A stretch of DNA of 64,000 nucleotides. Origin: Tritrichomonas musculus. Taxonomy: Eukaryota; Parabasalia; Tritrichomonadida; Tritrichomonadidae. Under the pieces are notes generated by a model. That model ran no database searches, was not told where the DNA came from, and was given only the letters and a program-made list of their open reading frames with translations. The translations under genes and the position numbers were made by a program. Below, piece by piece: positions 32,885 through 41,221 of the stretch. Within the stretch, counting starts at the first letter, position 1, and the number at the start of each line of letters is the position of its first letter. The stretch lies in the NCBI GenBank assembly GCA_039105265.1, contig JAPFFF010000039.1, positions 1,364,001 to 1,428,000 of the forward strand. Direction: 5' to 3'.

Positions 32885-33292
32885 TTAATTATTACAGTCA
32901 TCTACTAAGGGTTCATCATCAGGTGTCTCATTAATTGTCTCATTAATTGTCTCATTAACACTACAATCGATATTATCCGCATCTGGGGTATCCTCTTCCT
33001 CCTCTTCAAGCTCATCAAGATGTTCCTCGACATATCTCCTTAGTATCTCCATTTCATATTTTTTACGTAATCTATATTCACGTTGCTGTTGGCGTCTAGC
33101 AGCTCGTCGCTCGTCATCATTAGCATACTTACATCTTCGCCCACGAGGCTTCTTAGATTCAGGTTCAACAGGTTCATCATCAATGTTATCAATCTTATTT
33201 AATACATCACTCGATTTCGATTTAACAATTGTCCCGGTGACGGATGGAAGTTGATTAGTAATAGTTGGGCTATCTACTTGCGATTCACTCAT
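32885..33292 (-). CDS. Basic-region (bZIP-like) protein
   Basis: I chose ATG 33,292 (135 residues) because the extra N-terminal residues of the longer frame are hydrophobic junk and the T-box AATATTTTTTCTCG lies directly upstream of this ATG. Residues about 47-95 are KKPRGRRCKYANDDERRAAR followed by a QQQREYRLRKK helix and a leucine/glutamate helix, the shape of a basic region plus dimerisation helix. The C-terminus is acidic with NETINETINET repeats. It could be a DNA-binding transcription factor of the element or a packaging protein. Neighbours on both sides are same-strand genes with short gaps. Confidence 0.65.
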   Translation of the reverse strand: MSESQVDSPTITNQLPSVTGTIVKSKSSDVLNKIDNIDDEPVEPESKKPRGRRCKYANDDERRAARRQQQREYRLRKKYEMEILRRYVEEHLDELEEEEEDTPDADNIDCSVNETINETINETPDDEPLVDDCNN

Positions 33293-33338
33293 TTGCTTAT
33301 CGAGAAAAAATATTATATAAAAAATAATCGACGCATAT

Positions 33339-33797
33339 TTATACGAAGCAATCATCCTTTATATCGCTATCATCGAATTCAATTTTGAACTGGTCGCGAA
33401 TACATTTGATATTATGTTTGTTGACGCATTCAAGAACGTGACATGGATAGTATGGAGTGTCCATATATGTTTGCATTGTGAGTTCTATGATAAGGACGTA
33501 TAGCTTATCCTTGCTATCGAATTTGCAGTTGAATGATACTATAATCGAATCCCCAAACAATTTAATGATTTTATTATAGTTGATGAATACATTATTTTTC
33601 TTATTATTAGATTCGAGTGTGATGAATAAAGGTTTGCAACAATATTTGTCAAACTTATTTTTAAATACTTTCTCCCCTTCGAAATAGATGACAGCCTTTA
33701 CAAACTTGTTGTTCTTATATGTATCATTGATAAATGAAACGAGCTTGGTTGGTGAGTAGAAGTTATTGTTAGTGTCTACGATTGAATCAACAGACAT
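33339..33797 (-). CDS. Maverick protein of unknown function, 152 residues
   Basis: The compact mixed alpha/beta sequence is rich in Lys, Asn and aromatic residues (VKAVIYFEGEKVF, then KLYVLIIELTMQTYM), with cysteines at KYCCKP, PCHVLE and IKCIRD. It looks like a globular cytosolic protein. Not recognised and no Mav2 counterpart found. The ATG is preceded by TATTTTTTATCC. Upstream is the only long non-coding gap inside Mav1. Confidence 0.6.
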   Translation of the reverse strand: MSVDSIVDTNNNFYSPTKLVSFINDTYKNNKFVKAVIYFEGEKVFKNKFDKYCCKPLFITLESNNKKNNVFINYNKIIKLFGDSIIVSFNCKFDSKDKLYVLIIELTMQTYMDTPYYPCHVLECVNKHNIKCIRDQFKIEFDDSDIKDDCFV

Positions 33798-33954
33798 TTA
33801 TATTAGGATAAAAAATAAAATAATTTTGGACATGTGATATAAAAAATATTTTTGAAAAATTTTGGGTATATAGAGCGAGCAGGAACTGCGTTCTATATGT
33901 ATGATGGAATATAGTTGGAACAGTTTAAATAGTAAATCGAAAACATATATGTGT

Positions 33955-34045
33955 TAGCGCTAACTGGTATAGTTGTTGGATCATGAAGCATGTCTCCCAG
34001 CTTCGGCGGCAGGCATGAGTTCGATTCGCTGCCATACCGATTTTT
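33955..34045 (+). ncRNA. tRNA-like Pol III-type segment (weak)
   Basis: TAGCGCTAACTGG resembles an A box, GAGTTCGATTC (34,018-34,028) resembles a B box, and TTTTT follows at 34,041-34,045. GGTATAG (33,966-33,972) and CCATACC (34,032-34,038) could form a 7-bp acceptor-like stem with one mismatch, 73 bases end to end. The D and T stems do not pair properly, so this is not a normal tRNA; a tRNA relic or another Pol III transcript is possible. Confidence 0.25.
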
Positions 34046-34217
34046 CGTATTATTTTCGGTCCATATTTGTGATAGAGCCCTAGCGAACTAAACACCTTGT
34101 GGTAAGCTATTACTTGTGGATTATGGATAATACGAAGCATTGTCGGCAATGCAAACCCAAACCAGCTCCTGTAATTGGATGCAGATATTTTCCTTGGGGG
34201 ATTGATATATAATCCCG

Positions 34218-34279
34218 GGTACGTATGTTGGTTCCTCGAGAGAATGCACTACGCATCCAGTTACGGGGTTGGTTTTTGC
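34218..34279. other. Non-coding block conserved between Mav1 and Mav2
   Basis: GGTACGTATGT, then GAATGCACTACGCATCCA, then GGTTGGTTTTTGC occur in the same order and nearly the same spacing as at 54,823-54,885 in Mav2. The middle part is almost palindromic (GAATGC...GCATCC). See the corresponding finding for the coding alternative. Confidence 0.6.
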
Positions 34280-34283
34280 ATTT

Positions 34284-34814
34284 TTACATATTGATGCAGT
34301 ATTTGAGACATAAATGGTATACGTTAACAAGTTCGTTATACTCCTTATTGTAGACCTGCTTGAAATCAGTTACAATTTCTCCATTCTCATTAACAATTTT
34401 GATAGCTTCTATTTTGCGAATTGGATTAGCTTTAGTTGCACAACATTTAATATCTTCATCCAGATATATATCTACCTGTTCAGTATGGATAGCTGCCTTG
34501 ATAATATTTTGTAAAGCCGACATGGGAACAATGATACAATTTTTGGAGATGAGATTACTTAATAACGCCTTATCTTGATTCAATAATATTTGTGCATATG
34601 ATTCTAATATAACAGTCCTCACATCCATGCCCTCAGCGGATGATACTGGTTGCTCCTCATCGATATCTCTCGTAATGACGATATCCTCCTTGCCATCATC
34701 CCTCTTATTAATGATGATATTATTATTAATATTAGATGTTGATTGCGATGCAGCTGATGGTTCTAATGAAACGTTTGCATTGATACCTGCATTAGCATTT
34801 CTTTTCTTGATCAT
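34284..34814 (-). CDS. Conserved Maverick protein (homologue of 53,657 gene)
   Basis: 176 residues. The first ~80 are low-complexity (Asn, Ser, acidic); the rest is a folded domain with IISK-type helices followed by VDIYLDEDIKCCATKA and a C-terminal KEYNELVNVYHLCLKYC. The Mav2 protein at 53,657-54,268 shows the same order: KVDLVLNDDISCGGGCSGKS, then two strands and VYSEFIRYGVSLKM. The conserved Asp-Ile-x-Cys and nearby cysteines are the strongest signature. Function unknown; conservation between two divergent elements suggests a core Maverick role in this host. TATTTTATTTTTGGGG precedes the ATG. The frame stops at TAA 34,284-34,286 and stays open after it, running into the conserved block. 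Confidence 0.7.
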   Translation of the reverse strand: MIKKRNANAGINANVSLEPSAASQSTSNINNNIIINKRDDGKEDIVITRDIDEEQPVSSAEGMDVRTVILESYAQILLNQDKALLSNLISKNCIIVPMSALQNIIKAAIHTEQVDIYLDEDIKCCATKANPIRKIEAIKIVNENGEIVTDFKQVYNKEYNELVNVYHLCLKYCINM

Positions 34815-34851
34815 TTCCCCAAAAATAAAATATTATAAACCATGTGATTTC

Positions 34852-35280
34852 TCAATAATGTATATTTTTGAACCTGATATTAGCCGGCTTATTATATATC
34901 AAATTTGCCTTATCTCTCTCATTAGCCAATCCTTGAATCGCTGCCAGGTCTTGAGGTCTATTCAAATATGGTGGTAGCAATGGAGGAGGTTTCGTTGTCG
35001 CATTGTTCAAATAATGCATCCCATCAGTCATACTCACGGGAGGCTCATTTTGAGTAAGCGTCATATGCTCATCAGTTGGAGGTGGTCTAACTGGATTGTG
35101 TGGCATATTTTTCGTAGGTGGTCGATTGATGTGAGGATTGAATGTGACCGCATAAGTATTATCATTTGAATATATACCATAATGATTATACTCAACATCT
35201 TCGTTGGTGGTGGTCGATTCATTATACATACATCCAGTGGTACCGATGGTTGTTGAATTCGGGTTTTTATACTTATTCAT
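34852..35280 (-). CDS. Proline/asparagine-rich small Maverick protein
   Basis: 142 residues, mostly disordered, with NRPPTKNMPHNPVRPPP and TTKPPPLLPPYLNRPQD segments. It ends with a short helix (LAAIQGLANERDKAN). It directly precedes the conserved cysteine protein and follows the major capsid gene on the same strand. PPxY-like segments can recruit host trafficking proteins in other viruses, but LPPYL here is not a strict match, so that is speculation. A capsid-associated or scaffold role fits the position. CATTATTTTTGTTT lies before the ATG. Confidence 0.6.
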   Translation of the reverse strand: MNKYKNPNSTTIGTTGCMYNESTTTNEDVEYNHYGIYSNDNTYAVTFNPHINRPPTKNMPHNPVRPPPTDEHMTLTQNEPPVSMTDGMHYLNNATTKPPPLLPPYLNRPQDLAAIQGLANERDKANLIYNKPANIRFKNIHY

Positions 35281-35330
35281 TTATTATGCAAATAAACAAA
35301 AATAATGTGTTGTATTGTTTGAAAATTTAC

Positions 35331-36908
35331 TCAAGGTGTAGTTAAATCATAGTTACCAATACGAACCAATGGAGGCATACCATTTGGTTGAACTAATATA
35401 CTAATCGAGGCATCATATAATAAGCAGAAAAGTGGGTTGGCATCTACACTCTTCGCAAATGAACCTTCAGTCGCACTTTGAGTAATATTCATTTCAAAAT
35501 TGATAGGTGATAGCGAAGTGAGTCCCTGTTGATATGTATTATCAGTTTCTGTTGGGAGACCAATGAAAAACGATGACCTGTCGTCACTATAATAACCAGT
35601 CGTTGAGTTAAATGAATATGAATTGGTTAGCGATCTGACGACCTCCTTATTGAAACCACTCTGCTCACCATTCATGTTCATTGCATTCTGGCAATATTCC
35701 AAGAATTCGGGGTACTCTTCAGTTGTACCAAATGGTCGCGAAGGTATGTTGCCATATCCACCCGCATTAATGTAGAATGATTTGAATAATGGATTCTTGA
35801 AAACAGTTTTATCAGTATTACGCAACGGGAATAAACAAAATATACTATCAACAAATCTTGGAGTGATAGTACAGGTGGTCTTATCATTAGGTTGCTCGAG
35901 TTTATTAGTTGTCGTGTATACAGATAATGTTTGTGTAGGAAATGTTAACGGGTGAGATGGATCACTATATCGTTGAACCAATGAGTTATAAACACTCTCA
36001 CTAATTCCAAAACATGGGATAATACTGAGGCAATCCTTGACCTCATACCATATAACATTACTTGTTCTATCAGCATTATTTAATGTATATAATCCATTAG
36101 CGGTTGTAGATGTCGCCCAACATCTTATTGGATTACCTATTTGCTTGAATTCTGTCGTGACGGGATGAAATGTATATTTTGAATACTTACCAGGATTATT
36201 GATCAAATTTTCATCAGGTCCACATGGACAATATACTAGTCCCGCGCATGAGAAATATAATCGCAGTTCTATTTTGCCTGCAAACGCTGGGAGATATTTA
36301 ATGTTAGATATCGGCAAGAATCTTCTCAAATCTATCTTCAAATTAATCGTACCAGTAGCTTCGGTCCTATCTTTAGTCCAGTAAACTACGAAACCGCAGC
36401 GGCACCCTTCATTCTGTCTCCATACATCTTTATGCCTAGTTTTCGAATAAATATCTGCCCTCTTCGTGGTTTCGTTGGAACAACAAGCTGTAAGAAATGA
36501 TTCTTCACAGCCATAATTTTGTGTATATATGGTGATACCATTTGCTACAATTTCATACTTCTCAATAGCATCACGTGCATCTTTAAATCCATACCATATA
36601 TTATTGAAACTATAATCGCCAACATTTGCTGTATCTATCTTATCATCGATATTAACTTTAATCTCCATCGTTGCCTTAATGAATCCGTTGTATAAATCAG
36701 CCGTGTTGTGAGTATTTGGTGATATGATTACAGATGTATACGAGCCACTTTTGATTGGGGGCGATGGTCCATAACTCGTCTGTGGGTTGATCGAATATTG
36801 TTTATTAGTATCACTCATCGCAATGCAATTATCGACGGTATCAAAATATGAGGCTATCTGGGTGCATGCATCCGCAGATGTTTGCATAATCACTTCATTG
36901 TTCAACAT
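35331..36908 (-). CDS. Major capsid protein, probable double jelly-roll
   Basis: 525 residues, beta-rich throughout. It aligns by eye with the 573-residue Mav2 protein: LYNGFIKATMEIKV against IEKGFINATVEFKV, WYGFKDARDAIEKYEIVANG against FVGFKNSVEFIEDCRFWVNG, and CGFVVYWTKD...LKIDLRRFLP against CGVYIPLAKF...LDLIIPF. Polinton major capsid proteins are 500-650-residue double jelly-rolls that form pseudo-hexameric shells; length, composition and position beside core-protein and ATPase genes fit. The extra cysteines (GCRCGF, CSCAG-like and CPCG clusters) are unusual. The fold is inferred from order and composition. An ATG-proximal TAATTTTTTTATT precedes the start. Confidence 0.75.
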   Translation of the reverse strand: MLNNEVIMQTSADACTQIASYFDTVDNCIAMSDTNKQYSINPQTSYGPSPPIKSGSYTSVIISPNTHNTADLYNGFIKATMEIKVNIDDKIDTANVGDYSFNNIWYGFKDARDAIEKYEIVANGITIYTQNYGCEESFLTACCSNETTKRADIYSKTRHKDVWRQNEGCRCGFVVYWTKDRTEATGTINLKIDLRRFLPISNIKYLPAFAGKIELRLYFSCAGLVYCPCGPDENLINNPGKYSKYTFHPVTTEFKQIGNPIRCWATSTTANGLYTLNNADRTSNVIWYEVKDCLSIIPCFGISESVYNSLVQRYSDPSHPLTFPTQTLSVYTTTNKLEQPNDKTTCTITPRFVDSIFCLFPLRNTDKTVFKNPLFKSFYINAGGYGNIPSRPFGTTEEYPEFLEYCQNAMNMNGEQSGFNKEVVRSLTNSYSFNSTTGYYSDDRSSFFIGLPTETDNTYQQGLTSLSPINFEMNITQSATEGSFAKSVDANPLFCLLYDASISILVQPNGMPPLVRIGNYDLTTP

Positions 36909-36930
36909 TACTTTTTATATAATAAAAAAA

Positions 36931-38100
36931 TTACTTCTTTCGTCTTCTCGATTTCTTGGTTTCACTTTTCTCAGCAATATAAGCTTTCTTCTTTTTATTA
37001 ACGTAATCAATATTATTACGTAACCTATTTATTTCATTTTGCAATTCTGTAGCGTATCGCTCATCATCTTTATATGGAGCATATGTCTTTTCCAACTCAA
37101 TAATCCTCTTCTCACTAAGTAATATTTCTTTATCAAATTGTTCCTCACGTGATAAATCTGCAGTAGGTACATTTAATAGTTTCTTCTCACGTCGTCGCTT
37201 TGACCTCATCTCACGATTGGCTGCCTTTTGCTCATCTGATAACTTGGGTTTGGGTTTTCTAGCTCGCTTACGTTTATTTTTATCCTCCTCGACTAATTTG
37301 TTAATCTCATTTTCCATCTGCTGTCTACGTTCACGTAGTTTCTCGAGCTTATTATAATATTTAGCTTCAAACTCATCATCACTCAATTCAACGAAATTCT
37401 TCTTGAGTTTAGCTATCTCAGCAGTATGTTGTTTAACAGCGTTCCTGGTCTCATTTAATTCATCCTCGGTTAACGCATCAGCATTATTATTCAAATCATA
37501 TTCATAATCTTTCAGTTCATACAATAACTGTCTCAATTTATTATCAACATATAAATAATCATCCATTTCTTCTTGCAATGCTTTGATTTCATTAATAACA
37601 GTTTTCAATTCAGGTTTATTATATTTATCGCTAAGCAATTTTAGTATATTATCCTCGTAATTATTTATATAGTGTATACATTCATCAACACCTGGTTCAG
37701 CTGCTGGATTCAATTTCGCCTTCTCCAATAATTTTGTATACTCATCCATATCTTGTTTGTATCCTTTAATCTTTGCGTCAATATCAGCTTTACTCAATTT
37801 GCGATTAGATTTAGTAGGTTGTTTAATCTGTGCGTTAATATCAGCTTTACTCAATTTGCGATTAGATTTAGTAGGTTGTTTAATCGATGTATCTATTTGA
37901 ATAGAATCCAATTTGTGTTTCTTGCAATAATCTAAATAATCATTAACGCGAACACCACGTTTGAATATATTTGTTTTCACGAGATGAGCACGCAATATAT
38001 TTTTCAAATTTGGTAACAATATTTTATTCAATCCAGCGAACCCAGGTAGTTGAAGTATTTCTTTCTTAGTTAGTTGGGAAATAAGTTTATTTGAAGTCAT
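36931..38100 (-). CDS. Coiled-coil protein with N-terminal LPGF domain
   Basis: 389 residues. Residues 5-60 form the LPGF domain (LTKKEILQLPGFAGL, later FKRGVRVNDYLDY), closely similar to the start of the Mav1 polymerase. Residues about 72-112 contain a tandem duplication of a 19-residue unit (SKADINAQIKQPTKSNRKL), visible in DNA as two 57-bp copies near 37,785-37,885. The remainder is a long, highly charged coiled coil ending KKSRRRKK. Structural or DNA-tethering roles are possible. It sits between the major capsid gene and the 204-residue gene, in a run of morphogenesis genes. GATTATTTTTTATTTC lies before the ATG. Confidence 0.75.
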   Translation of the reverse strand: MTSNKLISQLTKKEILQLPGFAGLNKILLPNLKNILRAHLVKTNIFKRGVRVNDYLDYCKKHKLDSIQIDTSIKQPTKSNRKLSKADINAQIKQPTKSNRKLSKADIDAKIKGYKQDMDEYTKLLEKAKLNPAAEPGVDECIHYINNYEDNILKLLSDKYNKPELKTVINEIKALQEEMDDYLYVDNKLRQLLYELKDYEYDLNNNADALTEDELNETRNAVKQHTAEIAKLKKNFVELSDDEFEAKYYNKLEKLRERRQQMENEINKLVEEDKNKRKRARKPKPKLSDEQKAANREMRSKRRREKKLLNVPTADLSREEQFDKEILLSEKRIIELEKTYAPYKDDERYATELQNEINRLRNNIDYVNKKKKAYIAEKSETKKSRRRKK

Positions 38101-38127
38101 TTAATGAAATAAAAAATAATCACTTAA

Positions 38128-38742
38128 TTATACGACATCTGCAAATATTCGATTTCTTCTCACGGGATACATTTGTTGAGGTTGCTCGATGGGCTCATTG
38201 GATGATTCCATAGGTGATTCAATCGGTTGAGTATTTGGATATTGTTTATATTCAGGTTCCGTGAATTCATAATTATATTGCATCCTCGGTCGAGATATTT
38301 GTTTTTGGACAACCTCCTTAATCATTCGTTTCTGTTCCTTTTTCTCACGTCTAATTTTGAATTCCTCACCGAGAAGTTTCAATTGATTCAATATCTCTAA
38401 ATTAATAGTTGGATCATATTCATAATTATTAGGGGGAGTTCTTGGAGGTGAACGTTTAGTTTTAGGTCTAACGAATGGTTTCGGGTCAGGGGTTGGCTCA
38501 TCATGTTCACATTCATCAACGGAGTCATCAGCATCGTTTTCAAGGGGGCTATCAGCTGGCTCGTCATCATCATCTTTCACAATTGGTTCAACGTGACGAT
38601 TTGTATGAGGTTCCTTACGAGGTTTCACGATATATTTTCCCTCAGTTCTACACGGAAACACTTCCCATTCATCATCATCTCTCCCATTTAACCAGTTTTG
38701 AATAACTTGCAATCTTTTACTTCCTCGAAGATTTTTAGCCAT
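38128..38742 (-). CDS. Hydrophilic Maverick protein, 204 residues
   Basis: The N-terminal ~45 residues are compact and likely folded: RLQVIQNWLNGRDDDEWEVF, then a KYIVKPRK strand. A long acidic and proline-rich region follows (DDDDEPADSPLEND; RSPPRTPPNN), then a basic helix (EEFKIRREKKEQKRMIKEVV) and a Gln/Pro-rich tail ending RRNRIFADVV. Not recognised. Its place between coiled-coil and core-protein genes suggests a virion or scaffold role. TTTTTATTTTTACC lies before the ATG. Confidence 0.65.
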   Translation of the reverse strand: MAKNLRGSKRLQVIQNWLNGRDDDEWEVFPCRTEGKYIVKPRKEPHTNRHVEPIVKDDDDEPADSPLENDADDSVDECEHDEPTPDPKPFVRPKTKRSPPRTPPNNYEYDPTINLEILNQLKLLGEEFKIRREKKEQKRMIKEVVQKQISRPRMQYNYEFTEPEYKQYPNTQPIESPMESSNEPIEQPQQMYPVRRNRIFADVV

Positions 38743-38785
38743 TTATGGTAAAAATAAAAAGCATAGTTTCACCAACTTTCACCTA

Positions 38786-39205
38786 TTACTTACCCAAACG
38801 TTTTCCATATTTAGTCCTGATACGTTTAGGTTTAACGTTAGCCTGCACACTTGCCGGTTCTGTCGAATCCAATTGCTTATTATATTTAGTCTTGATATTA
38901 TGATTAGACTTACCTTGAGCAGCGTTATTAATATTCTCTAGAGCAGTCCTAACATTCCCCTTAGGAATATATTTAATAGCCGTATCTGTAATATTGGATA
39001 TTTTCTCACGAGTCTTATCATTTAAAAATTTCTTGCCTAATCCTCGAGCAACCTTGCCAATGATACCACTATTTTTATTCACCTTGTTGACAGTTGAATT
39101 AAATATCTTCCCAGCCAGTCCACCGGTTGCGCTATTAGCCATATTCATCACCTGATTGCCCGCCAATCCAATACCATTTTTAATTATTTTTTTCAAGAAT
39201 CCCAT
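38786..39205 (-). CDS. Small basic glycine-rich core protein
   Basis: 139 residues. It begins MGFLKKIIKNGIGLAGNQ, an amphipathic helix, continues with glycine-rich GKVARGLGKKFL segments and ends in a basic tail (KPKRIRTKYGKRLGK). The Mav2 proteins at 61,024 (MAFGTWFKKLGKKI...) and 52,806 share this plan. Short, basic, amphipathic, glycine-rich proteins of adenovirus-like particles condense DNA or disrupt membranes (the pX/pVI style), so one of those roles is likely; which one cannot be told. It lies directly upstream of the major morphogenesis block and downstream of the ATPase gene. Confidence 0.65.
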   Translation of the reverse strand: MGFLKKIIKNGIGLAGNQVMNMANSATGGLAGKIFNSTVNKVNKNSGIIGKVARGLGKKFLNDKTREKISNITDTAIKYIPKGNVRTALENINNAAQGKSNHNIKTKYNKQLDSTEPASVQANVKPKRIRTKYGKRLGK

Positions 39206-39235
39206 TTACTTGTATTAAAAATATATATATCTGGT

Positions 39236-40102
39236 TTATGACTCAAAGTAATACTTGTCAGCTGTTATATTAAGAATCAATTTATCATGGGGTTCCCTGT
39301 GTTGTAGATACTGGTGGACCGCATCCTTAGTGTTTAAATTATTATTAGTTTGTTGCAGTAATGATGTGATATCCTCCTCACTATATCCACTGTAGCAGAT
39401 TATATCTGTAGCCATACGTTTAGCATTAATATGAACAAATCGAATCGTTTGAAACGCCATTATACAAGTGATATTATAATGCCTAGTTTTGGTCAATAAT
39501 CTAATGAATTCACTATTCCCATTCTTCAATAAATCACTTCCTGCACAATCATCTAGAATAATTAATGTATTGTATGGATATGATGAAGTCTCGTACTGAA
39601 CTAATTTGTTGGCAATATATACAATTCTATCATCAATATCTTGTAATGAATGCTTTTCAATCAGGCGTTCCATCTCCTCATTAGCATCTTTCATTTTGGA
39701 TAACACATGTTTGACCAGTGCATAATATTTAACCTTCCTTTTGAGATGCTTACGTAAGATTGGCATCAACTCATCCTCCTTCACATATTGTATTGGAGTT
39801 TTAATACTTTTATGTAAAGCTTCAGCTGTCTTATCCATCTTCCCACTCGTGGAACAAAATATTATCTTATTATAATATGGTTTCTTAAATAATTTTTCCG
39901 TAATCATTATATGAGACCATATCCAATATGATTTACCAGCACCAGGCTTACCGATTAGGAAATATATTCCGTTGGTGCTAAATGGGTAGTCCGGTGATAG
40001 CGGTTTTATCAAAGCCATCTCTATATCTTTTTGATTTTTGCGCATAGCTTTTTGTATCTCTCTCTCAACATTTTTAATGACAGATTTAGTATTGGTTTTC
40101 AT
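39236..40102 (-). CDS. A32/FtsK-like genome-packaging ATPase
   Basis: 288 residues. The Walker A motif GKPGAGKSYW lies at residues 51-60, Walker B TLIILDDCAG at about 179-188, and a conserved glutamine motif FQTIRFVH about 40 residues later, in the order typical of the poxvirus A32/Polinton ATPase family. The family pumps DNA into capsids. Its place between the core protein and the integrase, 15 bp from the latter, is a classic Maverick arrangement. The counterpart in Mav2 (61,805-62,656) is interrupted by a stop. TAATTTTATTTCAC precedes the ATG. Confidence 0.9.
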   Translation of the reverse strand: MKTNTKSVIKNVEREIQKAMRKNQKDIEMALIKPLSPDYPFSTNGIYFLIGKPGAGKSYWIWSHIMITEKLFKKPYYNKIIFCSTSGKMDKTAEALHKSIKTPIQYVKEDELMPILRKHLKRKVKYYALVKHVLSKMKDANEEMERLIEKHSLQDIDDRIVYIANKLVQYETSSYPYNTLIILDDCAGSDLLKNGNSEFIRLLTKTRHYNITCIMAFQTIRFVHINAKRMATDIICYSGYSEEDITSLLQQTNNNLNTKDAVHQYLQHREPHDKLILNITADKYYFES

Positions 40103-40117
40103 TTATGTGAAATAAAA

Positions 40118-41200
40118 TTAGCTCCATTTTGTGATTGATTCGGGAACATTATTTTTGGTAGACCAATATTCGAGTTCAAGATTTGACAACTTGATTGGAT
40201 GACCCTCCCTAAGATTTTTCGCTAGGATAGTATCACGTTTGCCACCTTCATACTCGACCCTATATTTATTTTTCTTAACATCATAACTAATTATTTTATT
40301 AACGATACCACGCTTACCATTCTTCAATGAATTTGCTAACGGTATATTATTATTGGTTTTAATTAATCGATAACCCGGGAGCTTATCTATTGAATCATCC
40401 TTTGACTTAATTATGAATTGGTTACCTGATTTCGAGTCAATAATATATGCCTCCTTGCTCACCCGATTTCTTTTCTTTGAGAATGGTTCATCAGCTAATA
40501 CAATTCTAACCCTATCATTTGTTTTGAAATCATATGGGTTGATGCTTGATTTAGTATTGATGTATGTTAATTCATCATCTTTAGTTATATCATTAGGAGC
40601 TCTATTATCTAATCCCCTATGAGGAGTATTGTTATACGCATCAATCAAATCATTCATTTCAGTTTCATCAATATATCTATTCTCACCAATAGCATCACGA
40701 ATCGTTCGCATGAATCGATTAATGATACCAAGTACATTATGATTGTTGTCTTCAGTAGTGGTGTATATTATATTGTTCGATTTCATAAAACCAAGTACCT
40801 CTTTTGATAGATATGCAGCATCTTGGTCGCTGGTTATTGAATAAATATTATGTACATCTTTCATGAAACATTGTAGCGCGTTGATAACGGATTTTGAACC
40901 CTTGCCTTGTAACGGATATGCATATGCCTTCCTCGTATTAATATTGATGAACATTAAATAATTGAGACCTCCCTTATGCTTTTCATTAATAAATGTATCC
41001 ATCTGGTATCCGTGTAAATGTTTCGATACGATTGGCATATATTTAGCTTTGGGTACCTTAACATCATGGACAATATTTTTGTCTAGAAAATCGTTAGCAT
41101 CTTTCGCCGTGAAACCATATCGTTTAGCTAACGGAACAAATTTAGATTTGCTCTTCCATGGATATTTTTTAAATAATTCATCAAGTGTATTATAACTCAT
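40118..41200 (-). CDS. Retrovirus-like integrase (Maverick c-integrase)
   Basis: 360 residues. An N-terminal helical region (1-55) precedes the RNase-H-fold core: first aspartate in GYQMDTFINEK (Asp 68), then NYLMFININTRKAYAYPL, second aspartate in SITSDQDAAY (Asp 125), and the third catalytic position 35 residues further in NVLGIINRFMRTIRD. There the usual glutamate is replaced by Asn 161. Residues about 288-345 form a chromodomain-like barrel (IVNKIISYDVKKNKYRVEYE, then GGKRDTI). The enzyme should insert the linear element DNA; the flanking 5-bp duplication shows that integration happened. Gene order integrase-ATPase-core is shared with other Mavericks. Confidence 0.9.
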   Translation of the reverse strand: MSYNTLDELFKKYPWKSKSKFVPLAKRYGFTAKDANDFLDKNIVHDVKVPKAKYMPIVSKHLHGYQMDTFINEKHKGGLNYLMFININTRKAYAYPLQGKGSKSVINALQCFMKDVHNIYSITSDQDAAYLSKEVLGFMKSNNIIYTTTEDNNHNVLGIINRFMRTIRDAIGENRYIDETEMNDLIDAYNNTPHRGLDNRAPNDITKDDELTYINTKSSINPYDFKTNDRVRIVLADEPFSKKRNRVSKEAYIIDSKSGNQFIIKSKDDSIDKLPGYRLIKTNNNIPLANSLKNGKRGIVNKIISYDVKKNKYRVEYEGGKRDTILAKNLREGHPIKLSNLELEYWSTKNNVPESITKWS

Positions 41201-41221
41201 TTGATTTTAGATTAAACTAGC

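Larger units (their letters stand above)
33798..34283. other. 486-bp gap with structured and conserved sequence
   Basis: No accepted protein gene. It contains a hairpin-like segment near 33,870-33,897, a tRNA-like segment at 33,955-34,045 and the block conserved with Mav2 at 34,218-34,279. An inverted pair GTAATTGGATGC (34,171-34,182) and GCATCCAGTTAC (34,253-34,264) extends outward into a longer imperfect stem. Minus-strand frames exist but have no start codon near a T-box. Confidence 0.6.

Noticed and set aside
33925-34149. 74-residue minus-strand frame in the Mav1 gap
   Set aside because: It crosses the tRNA-like segment, lacks a T-box and has no counterpart in Mav2.
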